In this document: piece after piece, positions 8,586 through 16,567 of the stretch
Layout: each line of letters begins with the position of its first letter
Position numbering within the stretch: position 1 is the stretch's first letter
Assembly (NCBI GenBank): GCA_017745175.1
Contig: JAGHZY010000039.1
Coordinates: 1 to 34,454, forward strand
DNA from: Sphingopyxis sp.
GTDB lineage: Bacteria > Pseudomonadota > Alphaproteobacteria > Sphingomonadales > Sphingomonadaceae
Direction: 5' to 3'
Length of the DNA stretch: 34,454 bases
Program-made: the position numbers and the translations under genes
Notes under the pieces: generated by a model
Seen by the model: only the letters and a program-made list of their open reading frames with translations
Database searches by the model: none
Told to the model about the DNA's origin: nothing

Positions 8586-10307
8586 ATGAAAAGCAAATTT
8601 GCCCGTTTCGGCGGCGCCGCAATGGCTGCGACCTTGCTGGTACTGACCGCGTGCAACGCGTCGGACAACAGGTCGGCGAGCGCGTCGGGCGCGAAGAGCT
8701 GGACCGAATTTCGCGACAATTTCCTGAAGGGCTATTTCCCGCTCAACCCCAATTTCGCCGTCTATCAAGGCAAGCATGAGTTCGACGGCCAACTCCCGGA
8801 CTGGTCGCCCGACGGCCTCGAAAAACAGGCCGCCTATCTCGAAAAGGCGATCGCCGACGCGAAGGCCTTTGACGGCGAGATGACCGGTGCCGAGAAGTTC
8901 GAGCGCGACTATCTGATCCACGTTGCGCAGGGACAGCTCTTCTTCCTCCGCGACACCGATTTCGCGCAGAAGAACCCCGCCTTCTACACCGGCGCGCTCG
9001 ATCCCAACGTCTATATCGCGCGGCCCTACGCCGATGCCACGACGCGGATGAAGGCGTTCATCGCCTATGCCGAAAAGGTTCCGGCGGCGGCGGCGCAGAT
9101 CAAGGCGAACCTGAAGCTGCCGCTGCCCGCAACCTTCGTCAAATATGGCACCGCCGGCTTCGGCGGCTTCGCCGACTATTACAAGGGCGACGCCAAGGCG
9201 GCCTTTGCCTCGGTCAAGGACGCGGCGTTGCAGAAGCAGTTCGACGAAGCCGCCGCGAAGGCGGGTGCGGCGATGACCGACCTTGCCAAATATGTCGGAT
9301 CGCAGCCGGGCACCGCCGACGGTTACGCACTCGGCGCTGACAAGTTCGCAAAGATGATCCTGACCAACGAGGGCGTCGACACCCCGCTCGACGAGCTCGA
9401 GCGCATCGGTCAGGCCGATCTCAAGCGCAACCAGGATGCGCTGAAGGCGGCGTGCGCAACTTACGCCGCCGGCATGACGATTGCCGACTGCATGAAGAAG
9501 ATGAATGACGACAAGCCCGCCGACGGCCCGGTCGCCGAGGCGCGGCGCCAGTTGCCGGTGCTGCGCGCCTTCCTGATCGAAAAGGACATTGTCAGCATCC
9601 CGGGCACCGAGCAGGCGCAGGTCGAGGAATCGCCGCCGTACAACCGGCAGAACTCGGCCTATATCGACATTCCCGGACCCTATGAGAAAGGCCTGCCGTC
9701 GGTCTATTACATCTCGCCCCCCGACCCGGCGTGGGACAAGCGGACCCAGCTCGATTTCGTGCCCGGCCGCAAGGATCTGATGTTCACCTCGGTGCACGAA
9801 GTGTGGCCGGGGCATTTCCTGAACTTCCTCCATTCGAACCGGTCGGAAAGCATCTTCGGCAAATTGTTCGTCGGTTACGCCTTTGCCGAGGGCTGGGCGC
9901 ATTATACCGAGGAGATGATGTGGGACGCCGGGCTCGGCGAGGGCGATCCCGAAACGCATATCGGCCAGTTGTCGAACGCGCTGCTGCGCGACTGTCGCTA
10001 TCTGTCGGCGATCGGCCTGCACACGCGGGGGATGACCGTCGCGGAGTCGGAAAAGCTGTTCAAGGAACAATGCTATCAGGACGAGGGCAACGCGCGCCAG
10101 CAGGCGGCGCGCGGCACCTATGACCCCGCCTATCTCAACTACACGATGGGCAAGCTGATGATCCGCAAGCTGCGCGACGACTGGACAAAGGGCGACAAGA
10201 CGAAGTGGAAGGCCTTCCACGACGAATTCCTGTCATACGGCGGTCCGCCGATTCCGATGGTGCGCGCCGCGATGATGAAGGAGAAGGCGCCGAAGGCGGT
10301 CTTCTGA
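8586..10307 (+). CDS. DUF885-family lipoprotein, putative metallopeptidase
   Basis: A 573-residue DUF885 protein. The N-terminus is a lipoprotein signal with lipobox LTAC (Cys23), so it should be anchored in the outer membrane or periplasmic leaflet. The family's zinc-binding-like motif is HEVWPGH (residues 404-410), followed by EGWAHYTEEMMWDAG, which resembles the third-ligand region of zincins. DUF885 proteins are regarded as peptidases; substrate and activity are inference. ATG 8586 follows a GGGAG site. The gene is monocistronic, divergent from the MFS_3 gene (128 bp between them) and convergent with rsmB. Confidence 0.88.
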   Translation: MKSKFARFGGAAMAATLLVLTACNASDNRSASASGAKSWTEFRDNFLKGYFPLNPNFAVYQGKHEFDGQLPDWSPDGLEKQAAYLEKAIADAKAFDGEMTGAEKFERDYLIHVAQGQLFFLRDTDFAQKNPAFYTGALDPNVYIARPYADATTRMKAFIAYAEKVPAAAAQIKANLKLPLPATFVKYGTAGFGGFADYYKGDAKAAFASVKDAALQKQFDEAAAKAGAAMTDLAKYVGSQPGTADGYALGADKFAKMILTNEGVDTPLDELERIGQADLKRNQDALKAACATYAAGMTIADCMKKMNDDKPADGPVAEARRQLPVLRAFLIEKDIVSIPGTEQAQVEESPPYNRQNSAYIDIPGPYEKGLPSVYYISPPDPAWDKRTQLDFVPGRKDLMFTSVHEVWPGHFLNFLHSNRSESIFGKLFVGYAFAEGWAHYTEEMMWDAGLGEGDPETHIGQLSNALLRDCRYLSAIGLHTRGMTVAESEKLFKEQCYQDEGNARQQAARGTYDPAYLNYTMGKLMIRKLRDDWTKGDKTKWKAFHDEFLSYGGPPIPMVRAAMMKEKAPKAVF

Positions 10308-10348
10308 AGCCGCGCCGGGGCCTCGCCCGCTATTGCCTTTCGTGCCGG

Positions 10349-11650
10349 TCAGGCCGGGGGCGCGCGCAACCGGGCGACGAAGAAGCCGTCGAGGCCTCCG
10401 GCGTCGGCGAGCATGGCGGGCAGGGTGCGAATGAAACCTTGCCCGTCAGCGACAATCGCGGCAGGCAGCTCATCGGTGCGCGCCGGATCGATCGACCAGC
10501 GCTTGTGACGATCGAGGAAGGCGGACAGCTGATCTTCACCCTCGGCACGCTCGAGCGAGCAGGTGGCATAGACGAGGATTCCGTCCGGCTTGACCCAGCC
10601 CGACGCGCGTTCCAGCAGCCCGGCCTGCAATGCTGCCATGTCGGCAATCTGCCGGGGTTCGACCCGATGGAGCACGTCGGGATGGCGGCGGAAGATACCG
10701 GTCGCCGAGCAGGGCGCGTCGAGCAGCACGGCGTCGGCCCGGCCCTCGGGCGCCCACGAGCGGATATCGCCCTGAACGACCTCGGCCGAAAGGCCGGTGC
10801 GTTCGATATTGGCGCGCAGCCGTTCAAGCCGTTTCGCGCTGGCATCGACCGCGATGACGTTCCAGCCCGCTGCGGCTAGCTGCATCGTCTTGCCGCCCGG
10901 CGCGGCGCACAGGTCGAGCACGGTCCGGCCTTCGCCGGCCCCGAGCAGGCGGGCTGGCAGGCTCGCCGCGAGGTCCTGCACCCACCATCCGCCCTCGCTG
11001 AAACCAGGCATCGTCTCGACCGCTTGGCCGCGGGGCAGGCGGCGATGACGCGGCGCGAAGGAGACCGCGTCGGGCCATTCGTCGACGCCGGGTTCGCTGG
11101 CAAAGCTGAGGTCGATCGGCGGCGGCGCGCTCCAGATCGCCTCGGCCGCCTCGACCATCTTCAAATCCCATTGCTCGGCCCAGCGTTCGGCGGTGGCAAG
11201 GGGAAGCGTGGCGCGTTCGGGGAGCTGCCATTCCTCCTGCTGCGCACGCGACAGGATCGCGTGGACGAGCCGACGCGGGCCGCCGTCGACAAGCGGCAGG
11301 GCGGTCGACACGACCGCGTGACCGGGACTCTTCAGCACCAGAAGCTGCGCCAGCGCAATCCGCAGTACCGCGCGCGACTTGACATCGTCGGGAAGTATCT
11401 GCGCCGTCGCACCGTCGATCAGCGCGTCGATGTCGACCATCCAGCGCAATGCTTCGGCCGCGATCGCCACCGCGAAAGCCCGATCGGCACCCGTCAGGCC
11501 CTGTGCCGCCGCGTGCATCGCGACGTCGAGCGGATCGCCGCGGCGCAGGATCGCATCGATCAGGCGCAACGCGGCGCGGCGCGGCGCCATGCCGGGGGGA
11601 TTGGCTTCGCCGGCCGATCGGCGGCGGCGCGGGGGGCGGCGATCAGCCAT
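10349..11650 (-). CDS. rsmB: 16S rRNA m5C methyltransferase RsmB (NusB domain plus methyltransferase)
   Basis: A 433-residue RsmB/Sun protein that methylates C967 of 16S rRNA (E. coli numbering). An N-terminal NusB-like RNA-binding domain (about residues 20-140) precedes the Rossmann methyltransferase domain. The SAM site is LDLCAAPGGKT. The two catalytic cysteines are Cys314 in DAPCSATG and Cys364 in YATCSLE; their 50-residue spacing matches the E. coli enzyme. The ATG at 11650 is preceded by no strong ribosome-binding site. It is divergent from the DUF1674 gene with only 55 bp between starts. Confidence 0.94.
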   Translation of the reverse strand: MADRRPPRRRRSAGEANPPGMAPRRAALRLIDAILRRGDPLDVAMHAAAQGLTGADRAFAVAIAAEALRWMVDIDALIDGATAQILPDDVKSRAVLRIALAQLLVLKSPGHAVVSTALPLVDGGPRRLVHAILSRAQQEEWQLPERATLPLATAERWAEQWDLKMVEAAEAIWSAPPPIDLSFASEPGVDEWPDAVSFAPRHRRLPRGQAVETMPGFSEGGWWVQDLAASLPARLLGAGEGRTVLDLCAAPGGKTMQLAAAGWNVIAVDASAKRLERLRANIERTGLSAEVVQGDIRSWAPEGRADAVLLDAPCSATGIFRRHPDVLHRVEPRQIADMAALQAGLLERASGWVKPDGILVYATCSLERAEGEDQLSAFLDRHKRWSIDPARTDELPAAIVADGQGFIRTLPAMLADAGGLDGFFVARLRAPPA

Positions 11651-11667
11651 CGAGGGAAACGACGTGG

Positions 11668-11696
11668 TTGGCGTGACGCATCGAAAATCCTATATC
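11668..11696 (+). promoter_or_regulatory. Predicted sigma-70 promoter of the DUF1674 gene
   Basis: TTGGCG (11668-11673), a 17-nt spacer and TATATC (11691-11696). Transcription would begin near 11703, about 3 nt before the ATG at 11706, giving a leaderless or nearly leaderless mRNA. This agrees with the lack of a clear ribosome-binding site. It lies in the 55-bp gap shared with divergent rsmB. Confidence 0.42.
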
Positions 11697-11705
11697 GGGA
11701 TCATC

Positions 11706-11915
11706 ATGACCGACAATGATCCGAACGCGACCATCGGCGGAACGCCGCGCGCTGTAAAGCGCCCCGACCATGTGAAGGCGCCGGCGGGGTGGACGAGCAG
11801 TCCGGTTCCGGCACCGAGGCCCGTTCGCGAGGACAAGGCCGAGGATCAGCCCGGCGGGCGCAACCCCGTGCGCTATGGCGATTGGGAGCTCAAGGGGGTG
11901 GCGGTCGACTTCTGA
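11706..11915 (+). CDS. DUF1674 / SDHAF4-like succinate dehydrogenase assembly factor
   Basis: A 69-residue protein whose last 20 residues carry the DUF1674 signature: GGRNPVRYGDWELKGVAVDF compares with the family pattern of Gly-Gly, then RYGDWE, then a terminal VDF. Mitochondrial SDHAF4 (Sdh8) uses this domain to bind the flavinated SdhA subunit and protect it during complex II assembly; alphaproteobacterial homologues are taken to do the same. The N-terminal half is Pro/Ala/Arg-rich and likely disordered. ATG 11706 is chosen because the conserved domain is C-terminal and a promoter-like element ends 10 nt upstream. It is a single-gene unit closed by a strong hairpin at 11975. Confidence 0.85.
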   Translation: MTDNDPNATIGGTPRAVKRPDHVKAPAGWTSSPVPAPRPVREDKAEDQPGGRNPVRYGDWELKGVAVDF

Positions 11916-11974
11916 ACCCGGCGCCGGCGAAGCCTGGCGCTTTCCTGCCCATGCCTATGCCTGCCCGGAATCAA

Positions 11975-12007
11975 ATGGCCGCCCCTACCTCGGGTAAGGG
12001 CGGCCAT
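11975..12007. terminator. Bidirectional terminator hairpin between DUF1674 and sapC-like genes
   Basis: The arms 11975-11989 and 11993-12007 are complementary over 15 bp with a single C-A mismatch and a TCG loop. The plus-strand side is followed by a modest T-rich stretch (CCGTTTGTCTG) and the minus-strand side by ATTTGATT. It lies between two convergent genes, so it can serve both. Confidence 0.75.
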
Positions 12008-12025
12008 CCGTTTGTCTGTCGGCCT

Positions 12026-12805
12026 TCAGACGGCGGGCACTTCGATGTTGAGCGGCATCTTGCCGCTCTTGATCTGCTCGGCGAACACTTCGCGCATCAG
12101 CTGCAACGAGAAGAGGTGGGCGAAGATCAGGGCGAGGATGCCGTTCTGCGTCAGCTTGCGCAGCACGTCGCCGCGCAGTTCGCGCAGCTTGTTTTCGTCG
12201 ACCATCTGGAAGCCGCGATAGACATAGGGCTTGTCATTGCCTTCCTGCTGGATCGCGACTTCGCCGTCCATCAGCAGGTCGGCCTTCTTGAGTTCTTCCA
12301 TGAGCAGGCCGGTACGCTGGCCCGCTTCCTCGAAATTCTTGCAGAATTCGAGCACGGCCTGGACCTGTTCCGAGGGCTGGCCGTCGACGAACAGCGGGTC
12401 GCCCTCGTCGAACTTGCCGAGCGCGCCCGAGGTCGGGTCGAAGCACAGCGACAGGTCTTCCGAATCGGGCTGAAGGCGCGCGAGCAGGAAGGGATAGCGA
12501 CGGATGTAGGCCGGAACATAGACCGGGTTGATCAGCTTGCCCTGGTCGTCGACGAAGGTGTTGATGCCTTCGTTGAGCCCCATCAGCGCCAGCGGAACCG
12601 GGTTCTCGCCGGCCGAAAACACGATCGGGAAAAAGCGGCAGGCCGAGACGAATTCGTCGGACGTCAGCGGGATTGCATGCTGACCGACGAGGAATTCGGC
12701 GGCTTCAAGCGGGCGCGCGTGGAAATCGGCATGCTCGACGCTCGAAAGCGGGACGAGGTCCTTGTAGAAGATCGGCAGATTGGCAGGTGCGGGCGCGGTG
12801 GCCAT
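12026..12805 (-). CDS. SapC-family protein
   Basis: A 259-residue SapC-family protein. The N-terminal stretch LPIFYKDLVPLSSVEHADF and the following PLTSDEFVSACRFFPIVFS are characteristic; the later FDPTSGALGKFDEGDPLFVDG loop is also typical. SapC was named for an S-layer-linked gene in Campylobacter, but in sphingomonads and Caulobacter-like bacteria SapC homologues often sit near tryptophan halogenase and TonB receptor genes, and their function is not settled. Those partners are not in this window. ATG 12805 has a GGAG site 7 nt upstream. No signal peptide or membrane helix is evident. Confidence 0.88.
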   Translation of the reverse strand: MATAPAPANLPIFYKDLVPLSSVEHADFHARPLEAAEFLVGQHAIPLTSDEFVSACRFFPIVFSAGENPVPLALMGLNEGINTFVDDQGKLINPVYVPAYIRRYPFLLARLQPDSEDLSLCFDPTSGALGKFDEGDPLFVDGQPSEQVQAVLEFCKNFEEAGQRTGLLMEELKKADLLMDGEVAIQQEGNDKPYVYRGFQMVDENKLRELRGDVLRKLTQNGILALIFAHLFSLQLMREVFAEQIKSGKMPLNIEVPAV

Positions 12806-12866
12806 GTTTGAGCTCCGGTAAGGGTCCCGCGGGGCAGGACGAAAAGGATATAGCGCCTTATTGGCC

Positions 12867-12882
12867 TGCGCCGCGCGGCGCA
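12867..12882. repeat. Perfect 16-bp GC palindrome downstream of the FAD oxidase
   Basis: TGCGCCGCGCGGCGCA is fully self-complementary. It lies between the stop of the FAD-linked dehydrogenase (12923) and the sapC-like start (12805), both on the minus strand. It may slow or end transcription before sapC; there is no T-tract. Confidence 0.35.
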
Positions 12883-12922
12883 AGGGGGCGATGACTCGCT
12901 TCCGGCGCGTTCGGGCGAGGCG

Positions 12923-14344
12923 TCACCCGATCAGCTTGCCCGGGTTGAATATTCCGGCCGGATCCAGCCCGGTCTTGACGGCGCGGAGCGCGGCGAGGCG
13001 TGCCGGGCTGTCGAGTTCGGCCAATATGTCGCGCTTCATCTGGCCGATGCCGTGCTCGGCCGAAATCGATCCGCCGAGTTCGAGAACATGCGAATAGACG
13101 AGCCTGCTGACTGCCTCTCCATGCTCTGCCAGCCATTCGGCGCCGTCGATGCCCGTGGGGGGCTGGACATGGTGATGGACATTGCCGTCGCCGAGATGGC
13201 CGAAGGAAAGCGCACGGGTTCCCGGAAAGGTCCGGGCGAGGCGGCGCGGATTTTCCGCGATGAAGGCGGGCATCTGCTCGACCGGCACGCTGACATCGTG
13301 CTGCAGCGCCGGCCCCTCTGCGCGTTCGGCCTCCGAGATCGAGTCGCGCAGCCGCCAGAATGCGTCGCTTTCGCTATCATTTTTGGCGATCACGACATCC
13401 CGGATCAACCCGGCGTCGAGCGCGGCTGCAAGCTGCGCTTCCAGTTCCTCGTTCAATGCCGCGTCGCTCTCCCCGGCGAGTTCCAGAAGGACATACCATG
13501 GCTGTGCGGTCGCAAGCGGCGCACGGGTCTGGGGGATATGGCGCAAGACCGCGTCGAGGCAGGCGTGCGGGATGAGTTCGAACCCTTCCAGTTCCCGCCC
13601 GATCGTCGCGTCGAGTCGGCGCAGTAGCAGGAGCGCCGCGTCCGGCGATTCGACACCCGCCCACGCCGTGACCCTCGCGGCGATCGGAACGAGGTGGAGG
13701 CATGCAGCGGTAACGACGCCCAGCGTTCCCTCGGCGCCGCAGAGCAGATGCCGCAGGTCATAGCCCCGATTGTCCTTCTTGAGCGGCGCGAGCCCGTCGA
13801 AGATGCTGCCGTCGGGCAGAACCGCTTCAATGCCCGCGAGCAGCGCGCGCATCGTCCCGTGGCGGAGGACCTGCGTGCCCCCGGCATTTGTCGATACGAG
13901 GCCGCCGATCGTCGCCGACCCCTTGCCGCCGAGCGTGAGCGGGAAACGGAAGCCGTGGTCGAGGACCGCGTTGTGGAAATGCTCGAGCACGACGCCCGCC
14001 TCGGCGACGGCGAACCGCGCTTCCCGATCGATATGGCGGATCCGGTTCATCCGCCGCAGGCTGAGCAGAAACTGGTCGCCGCTGGCATCGGGCGTGGCGC
14101 CGCCGACCATCCCGCTGTTGCCGCCCTGCGGGACCAGCGCGACCCGTGCCTCGCCGCACAGACGCACGATCGCTGCGACCTCTTCGGTGGTTTCCGGCGA
14201 CAGCAGCGCCGCGGCGGTGCCGTGATATTTGCCGCGCCAGTCGGTCAGCCAGGGCGCCATCGTATCGGGATCGGCGCTATAGCCCTTGGTGCCGAGCAGG
14301 TTTTTCAGCGTCCTGATCAGCGATGCAGATGGCGGGCACGTCAT
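12923..14344 (-). CDS. FAD-linked 2-hydroxyacid dehydrogenase (D-2-hydroxyglutarate / D-lactate dehydrogenase family)
   Basis: A 473-residue flavoprotein of the GlcD/D2HGDH type. The N-terminal FAD_binding_4 (PCMH) domain contains VALVPQGGNSGMVGGA and GGLVSTNAGGTQVLRHG. The C-terminal FAD-oxidase domain contains SFGHLGDGNVHHHV, ISAEHGIGQMKRD and a final DPAGIFNPGK. These motifs are shared by D-2-hydroxyglutarate and D-lactate dehydrogenases; the order and spacing look closest to the former, but the substrate is inference. ATG 14344 has a GGAG site 9 nt upstream; another in-frame ATG at 14377 lacks one. No iron-sulfur subunit is nearby, which argues against a GlcDEF complex. Confidence 0.87.
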   Translation of the reverse strand: MTCPPSASLIRTLKNLLGTKGYSADPDTMAPWLTDWRGKYHGTAAALLSPETTEEVAAIVRLCGEARVALVPQGGNSGMVGGATPDASGDQFLLSLRRMNRIRHIDREARFAVAEAGVVLEHFHNAVLDHGFRFPLTLGGKGSATIGGLVSTNAGGTQVLRHGTMRALLAGIEAVLPDGSIFDGLAPLKKDNRGYDLRHLLCGAEGTLGVVTAACLHLVPIAARVTAWAGVESPDAALLLLRRLDATIGRELEGFELIPHACLDAVLRHIPQTRAPLATAQPWYVLLELAGESDAALNEELEAQLAAALDAGLIRDVVIAKNDSESDAFWRLRDSISEAERAEGPALQHDVSVPVEQMPAFIAENPRRLARTFPGTRALSFGHLGDGNVHHHVQPPTGIDGAEWLAEHGEAVSRLVYSHVLELGGSISAEHGIGQMKRDILAELDSPARLAALRAVKTGLDPAGIFNPGKLIG

Positions 14345-14437
14345 GCCGTTCCACTCCGGAAAATTCCCGTTCCGCAAGCGGGCAGGGGGTGACAGCAGTT
14401 CATTTGATGTTCAATCATTCCTGTTAAAGGGGGCGAT

Positions 14438-14460
14438 GGACGAATAGTGTCTTTTCGTCC
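14438..14460. repeat. Inverted repeat in the intergenic region before the cysteine-containing unknown
   Basis: GGACGAA (14438-14444) and TTCGTCC (14454-14460) form a 7-bp stem with a 9-nt loop, about 75 bp upstream of the start at 14535. The region 14345-14534 otherwise shows no gene; this repeat is a candidate operator or leader hairpin. Confidence 0.35.
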
Positions 14461-14534
14461 AGCGGGCTTAGGCGTGGGAGCCAGTAGGTGAACGGTATCT
14501 TCAGTCAGGACGCCGAAGGGGCGGCAGCGCGGTT

Positions 14535-15059
14535 GTGCTGACGACGGCATTCCTGTGGTTTGTCGCCGCGGCGCCCGCGGCCGACACGGCAGCGCCCGTA
14601 GCCCCGCCGGAGCCGCTGGTCGCAATCACCGCGCCGACGACTGATCAGGCCTCTTCCTTCTGGCAGGTGGTGATCGAGCAGCAGCTGATTATCCGCGTTC
14701 CCGCCCAGCGCTCGCAGCTCAATAATTTCGCCGCGGGGCCGTCGACTTCGAGGCGCGCGACCGAATTGCCGGTCATCTGGAAAGAGAAAAAGGCCCCGAA
14801 ATGCGTGGCGATGCGCAATATTCTGGGGATGCAGGCGGTGCAGCGCGACAGCATCGATATCATAACGCGCCAAAAGCAACGCTTGCGGGCGCAACTCAAT
14901 CGCGGATGCCGCGCGCTCGATTTTTATGCCGGTTTCTACATGCAGGGCAGCAAGGATGGGAAGCTCTGCGAGGATCGCGACGAGATCCATGCCCGGACGG
15001 GCGCAAAATGCGAGATTGACAAATTTCGCCTGATGGTCCCGGTTCGCGACGACGATTGA
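14535..15059 (+). CDS. Small secreted cysteine-containing protein of unknown function
   Basis: A 174-residue protein I do not recognise. The N-terminus (Met-Leu-Thr-Thr, then a hydrophobic stretch AFLWFVAAAPAADTAA) looks like a signal peptide cleaved around residue 16-20. The mature part has a strand-like IIRVPAQ segment, a basic WKEKKAPKC segment, a helix rich in Arg and Gln, and a final block GFYMQGSKDGKLCEDRDEI with CEIDKFRLMVPV after it. Four cysteines could form two disulfides. The start is assigned to GTG 14535; a stop closes the frame at 14469, and the only purine-rich site (AAGGGG) is rather far upstream. It precedes the DEAD-box helicase by 113 bp on the same strand. Confidence 0.68.
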   Translation: MLTTAFLWFVAAAPAADTAAPVAPPEPLVAITAPTTDQASSFWQVVIEQQLIIRVPAQRSQLNNFAAGPSTSRRATELPVIWKEKKAPKCVAMRNILGMQAVQRDSIDIITRQKQRLRAQLNRGCRALDFYAGFYMQGSKDGKLCEDRDEIHARTGAKCEIDKFRLMVPVRDDD

Positions 15060-15119
15060 TCGCGTTTATCGCGGCCTTTTCTTGACTTTTCCCCGTCCTT
15101 TGCCCAAGGGCCGCGGCAA

Positions 15120-15145
15120 CGTCCGCCTGCGTGGGAGGCGGGACG
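15120..15145 (+). terminator. Hairpin between the cysteine-containing unknown and the helicase
   Basis: Arms 15120-15128 and 15136-15145 pair over 9 bp with one bulged base and a 7-nt loop. A T-rich run (CTTTATTTCC) begins 4 nt later. It may end transcription of the upstream gene, or be a structured 5' leader of the helicase mRNA, which starts 27 nt downstream. Confidence 0.45.
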
Positions 15146-15172
15146 CCACTTTATTTCCGGACATATTGCCTC

Positions 15173-16543
15173 ATGAAATTTGCCGACCTCGGCCTTTCCG
15201 ACGAACTTTTGCGCGCGATCGACGAGTCGGGCTATACCGAGCCGACCGCGATTCAGGCGGGTGCGATCCCTTCTGTCCTGATGATGCGCGACATGATCGG
15301 CATTGCGCAGACGGGGACGGGCAAGACCGCTTCTTTCGTCCTTCCGATGATCGACATTCTCGCGCACGGCCGCGCGCGCGCGCTGATGCCGCGTTCGCTG
15401 ATCCTCGAGCCGACGCGTGAGCTTGCTGCGCAGGTCGCGGAAAACTTTGAAAAATACGGCAAATATCACAAGCTTTCGATGGCGCTCCTGATCGGGGGCG
15501 TGCAGATGGGCGACCAGGTGAAAGCGCTCGAGAAGGGCGTCGACGTGCTGATCGCGACCCCCGGCCGCCTGATGGACCTGTTCGAGCGCGGCAAGATCCT
15601 GCTTACCGGTTGCAACCTGCTTGTGATCGACGAGGCCGACCGGATGCTCGACATGGGGTTCATCCCCGACATCGAGAATATCTGCACCAAATTGCCCGCG
15701 AATCGGCAGACGTTGCTGTTTTCGGCGACGATGCCGCCGCCGATCAAGAAGCTGGCCGACAAATTCCTGTCGAACCCGAAGACGATCGAGGTCGCGCGTC
15801 CGGCGAGCCGCAACGAGAATATCGAGCAGTTTCTCGTCAAGACGTCCGAACGCGGAAAACGCGAAGCGTTGCGCGGGCTGATCGAAGCCGAGGATATCGG
15901 CACCGCGATCATCTTCTGCAACCGCAAGACCACGGTGCGCGAGCTTGCAAAATCGCTCCAGCGATATGGTTACAAGGCGGGCGAAATCCACGGCGACATG
16001 GACCAGTCGAGCCGAATCGCCGAGCTTGACCGCTTCAAGGCCGGCACGATCAACATCCTCGTCGCATCGGACGTCGCGGCGCGCGGTCTCGACGTAAAGG
16101 GCGTCAGCCATGTCTTCAACTTTGACGCCCCCTGGCATCCCGATGATTATGTTCATCGTATCGGTCGCACCGGCCGTGCGGGTGCGAAGGGCCGGGCTTT
16201 CACGCTGGTAACCCCGTCGGACGACGAGGCGGTCGACAACATCCAGAAACTGACGGGCTACAAGATTCCGGTCCATGGCGGCGGCGCGCTGGCGAGCGGC
16301 GCGGCGGAGCCTGACCGTGACGTCGAGGACGCCGAACCGCGACGCGGGCGTTCGCGCGGCGGGCGCGGAAAGAGTGCGGCCAAGCCGGCGAAGGCCGCGC
16401 CCCGTGCAGCGCCTGCTGCCGAAACCCGCCCGCCCAGGCCTGCGCGCGACGATCGCAAGCCGAGGCACGACGATATCGACGGTCCCGACGACGGCTGGAA
16501 TGGTCCGATGCCCGGCTTCCTGTCGGTCGGTTTCGGCAACTGA
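15173..16543 (+). CDS. DEAD-box ATP-dependent RNA helicase
   Basis: A 456-residue RNA helicase with all core motifs: the Q motif (PTAIQAGAIP), motif I AQTGTGKT (Lys51), Ia PTRELA, II DEAD (residues 153-156), III SAT, and VI HRIGRTGRAG. Two RecA-like domains end near residue 375. After this comes a low-complexity tail of about 70 residues rich in Arg, Gly, Ala and Pro (RGRSRGGRGK and neighbours), typical of RhlE-type helicases that bind RNA non-specifically through the tail. The likely role is ribosome assembly or mRNA turnover, possibly in the cold; this is inference. ATG 15173 has no good ribosome-binding site, but the N-terminus MKFADLGLSDELL fits the family start. The gene is convergent with the next one. 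Confidence 0.94.
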   Translation: MKFADLGLSDELLRAIDESGYTEPTAIQAGAIPSVLMMRDMIGIAQTGTGKTASFVLPMIDILAHGRARALMPRSLILEPTRELAAQVAENFEKYGKYHKLSMALLIGGVQMGDQVKALEKGVDVLIATPGRLMDLFERGKILLTGCNLLVIDEADRMLDMGFIPDIENICTKLPANRQTLLFSATMPPPIKKLADKFLSNPKTIEVARPASRNENIEQFLVKTSERGKREALRGLIEAEDIGTAIIFCNRKTTVRELAKSLQRYGYKAGEIHGDMDQSSRIAELDRFKAGTINILVASDVAARGLDVKGVSHVFNFDAPWHPDDYVHRIGRTGRAGAKGRAFTLVTPSDDEAVDNIQKLTGYKIPVHGGGALASGAAEPDRDVEDAEPRRGRSRGGRGKSAAKPAKAAPRAAPAAETRPPRPARDDRKPRHDDIDGPDDGWNGPMPGFLSVGFGN

Positions 16544-16562
16544 TCGCCGGTTCGCCGGCGAT
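16543..16562. terminator. TTCG-loop hairpin between convergent helicase and reductase genes
   Basis: An 8-bp perfect stem, ATCGCCGG / CCGGCGAT, with a TTCG tetraloop. It overlaps the last base of the helicase stop codon and ends 5 bp before the stop of the opposing gene. There is no T-tract on either side, so termination is likely weak or protein-assisted. Confidence 0.5.
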
Positions 16563-16567
16563 GCCGG

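Noticed and set aside
8520..10220. A 566-codon open frame on the minus strand
   Set aside because: It mirrors the DUF885 gene, which has a lipobox and the HEVWPGH motif; the mirror has no such features.
15082..15110. TTGACT as a -35 box for the helicase
   Set aside because: No -10-like hexamer occurs 16-18 nt downstream; the next bases are CCCAAGGGCC.
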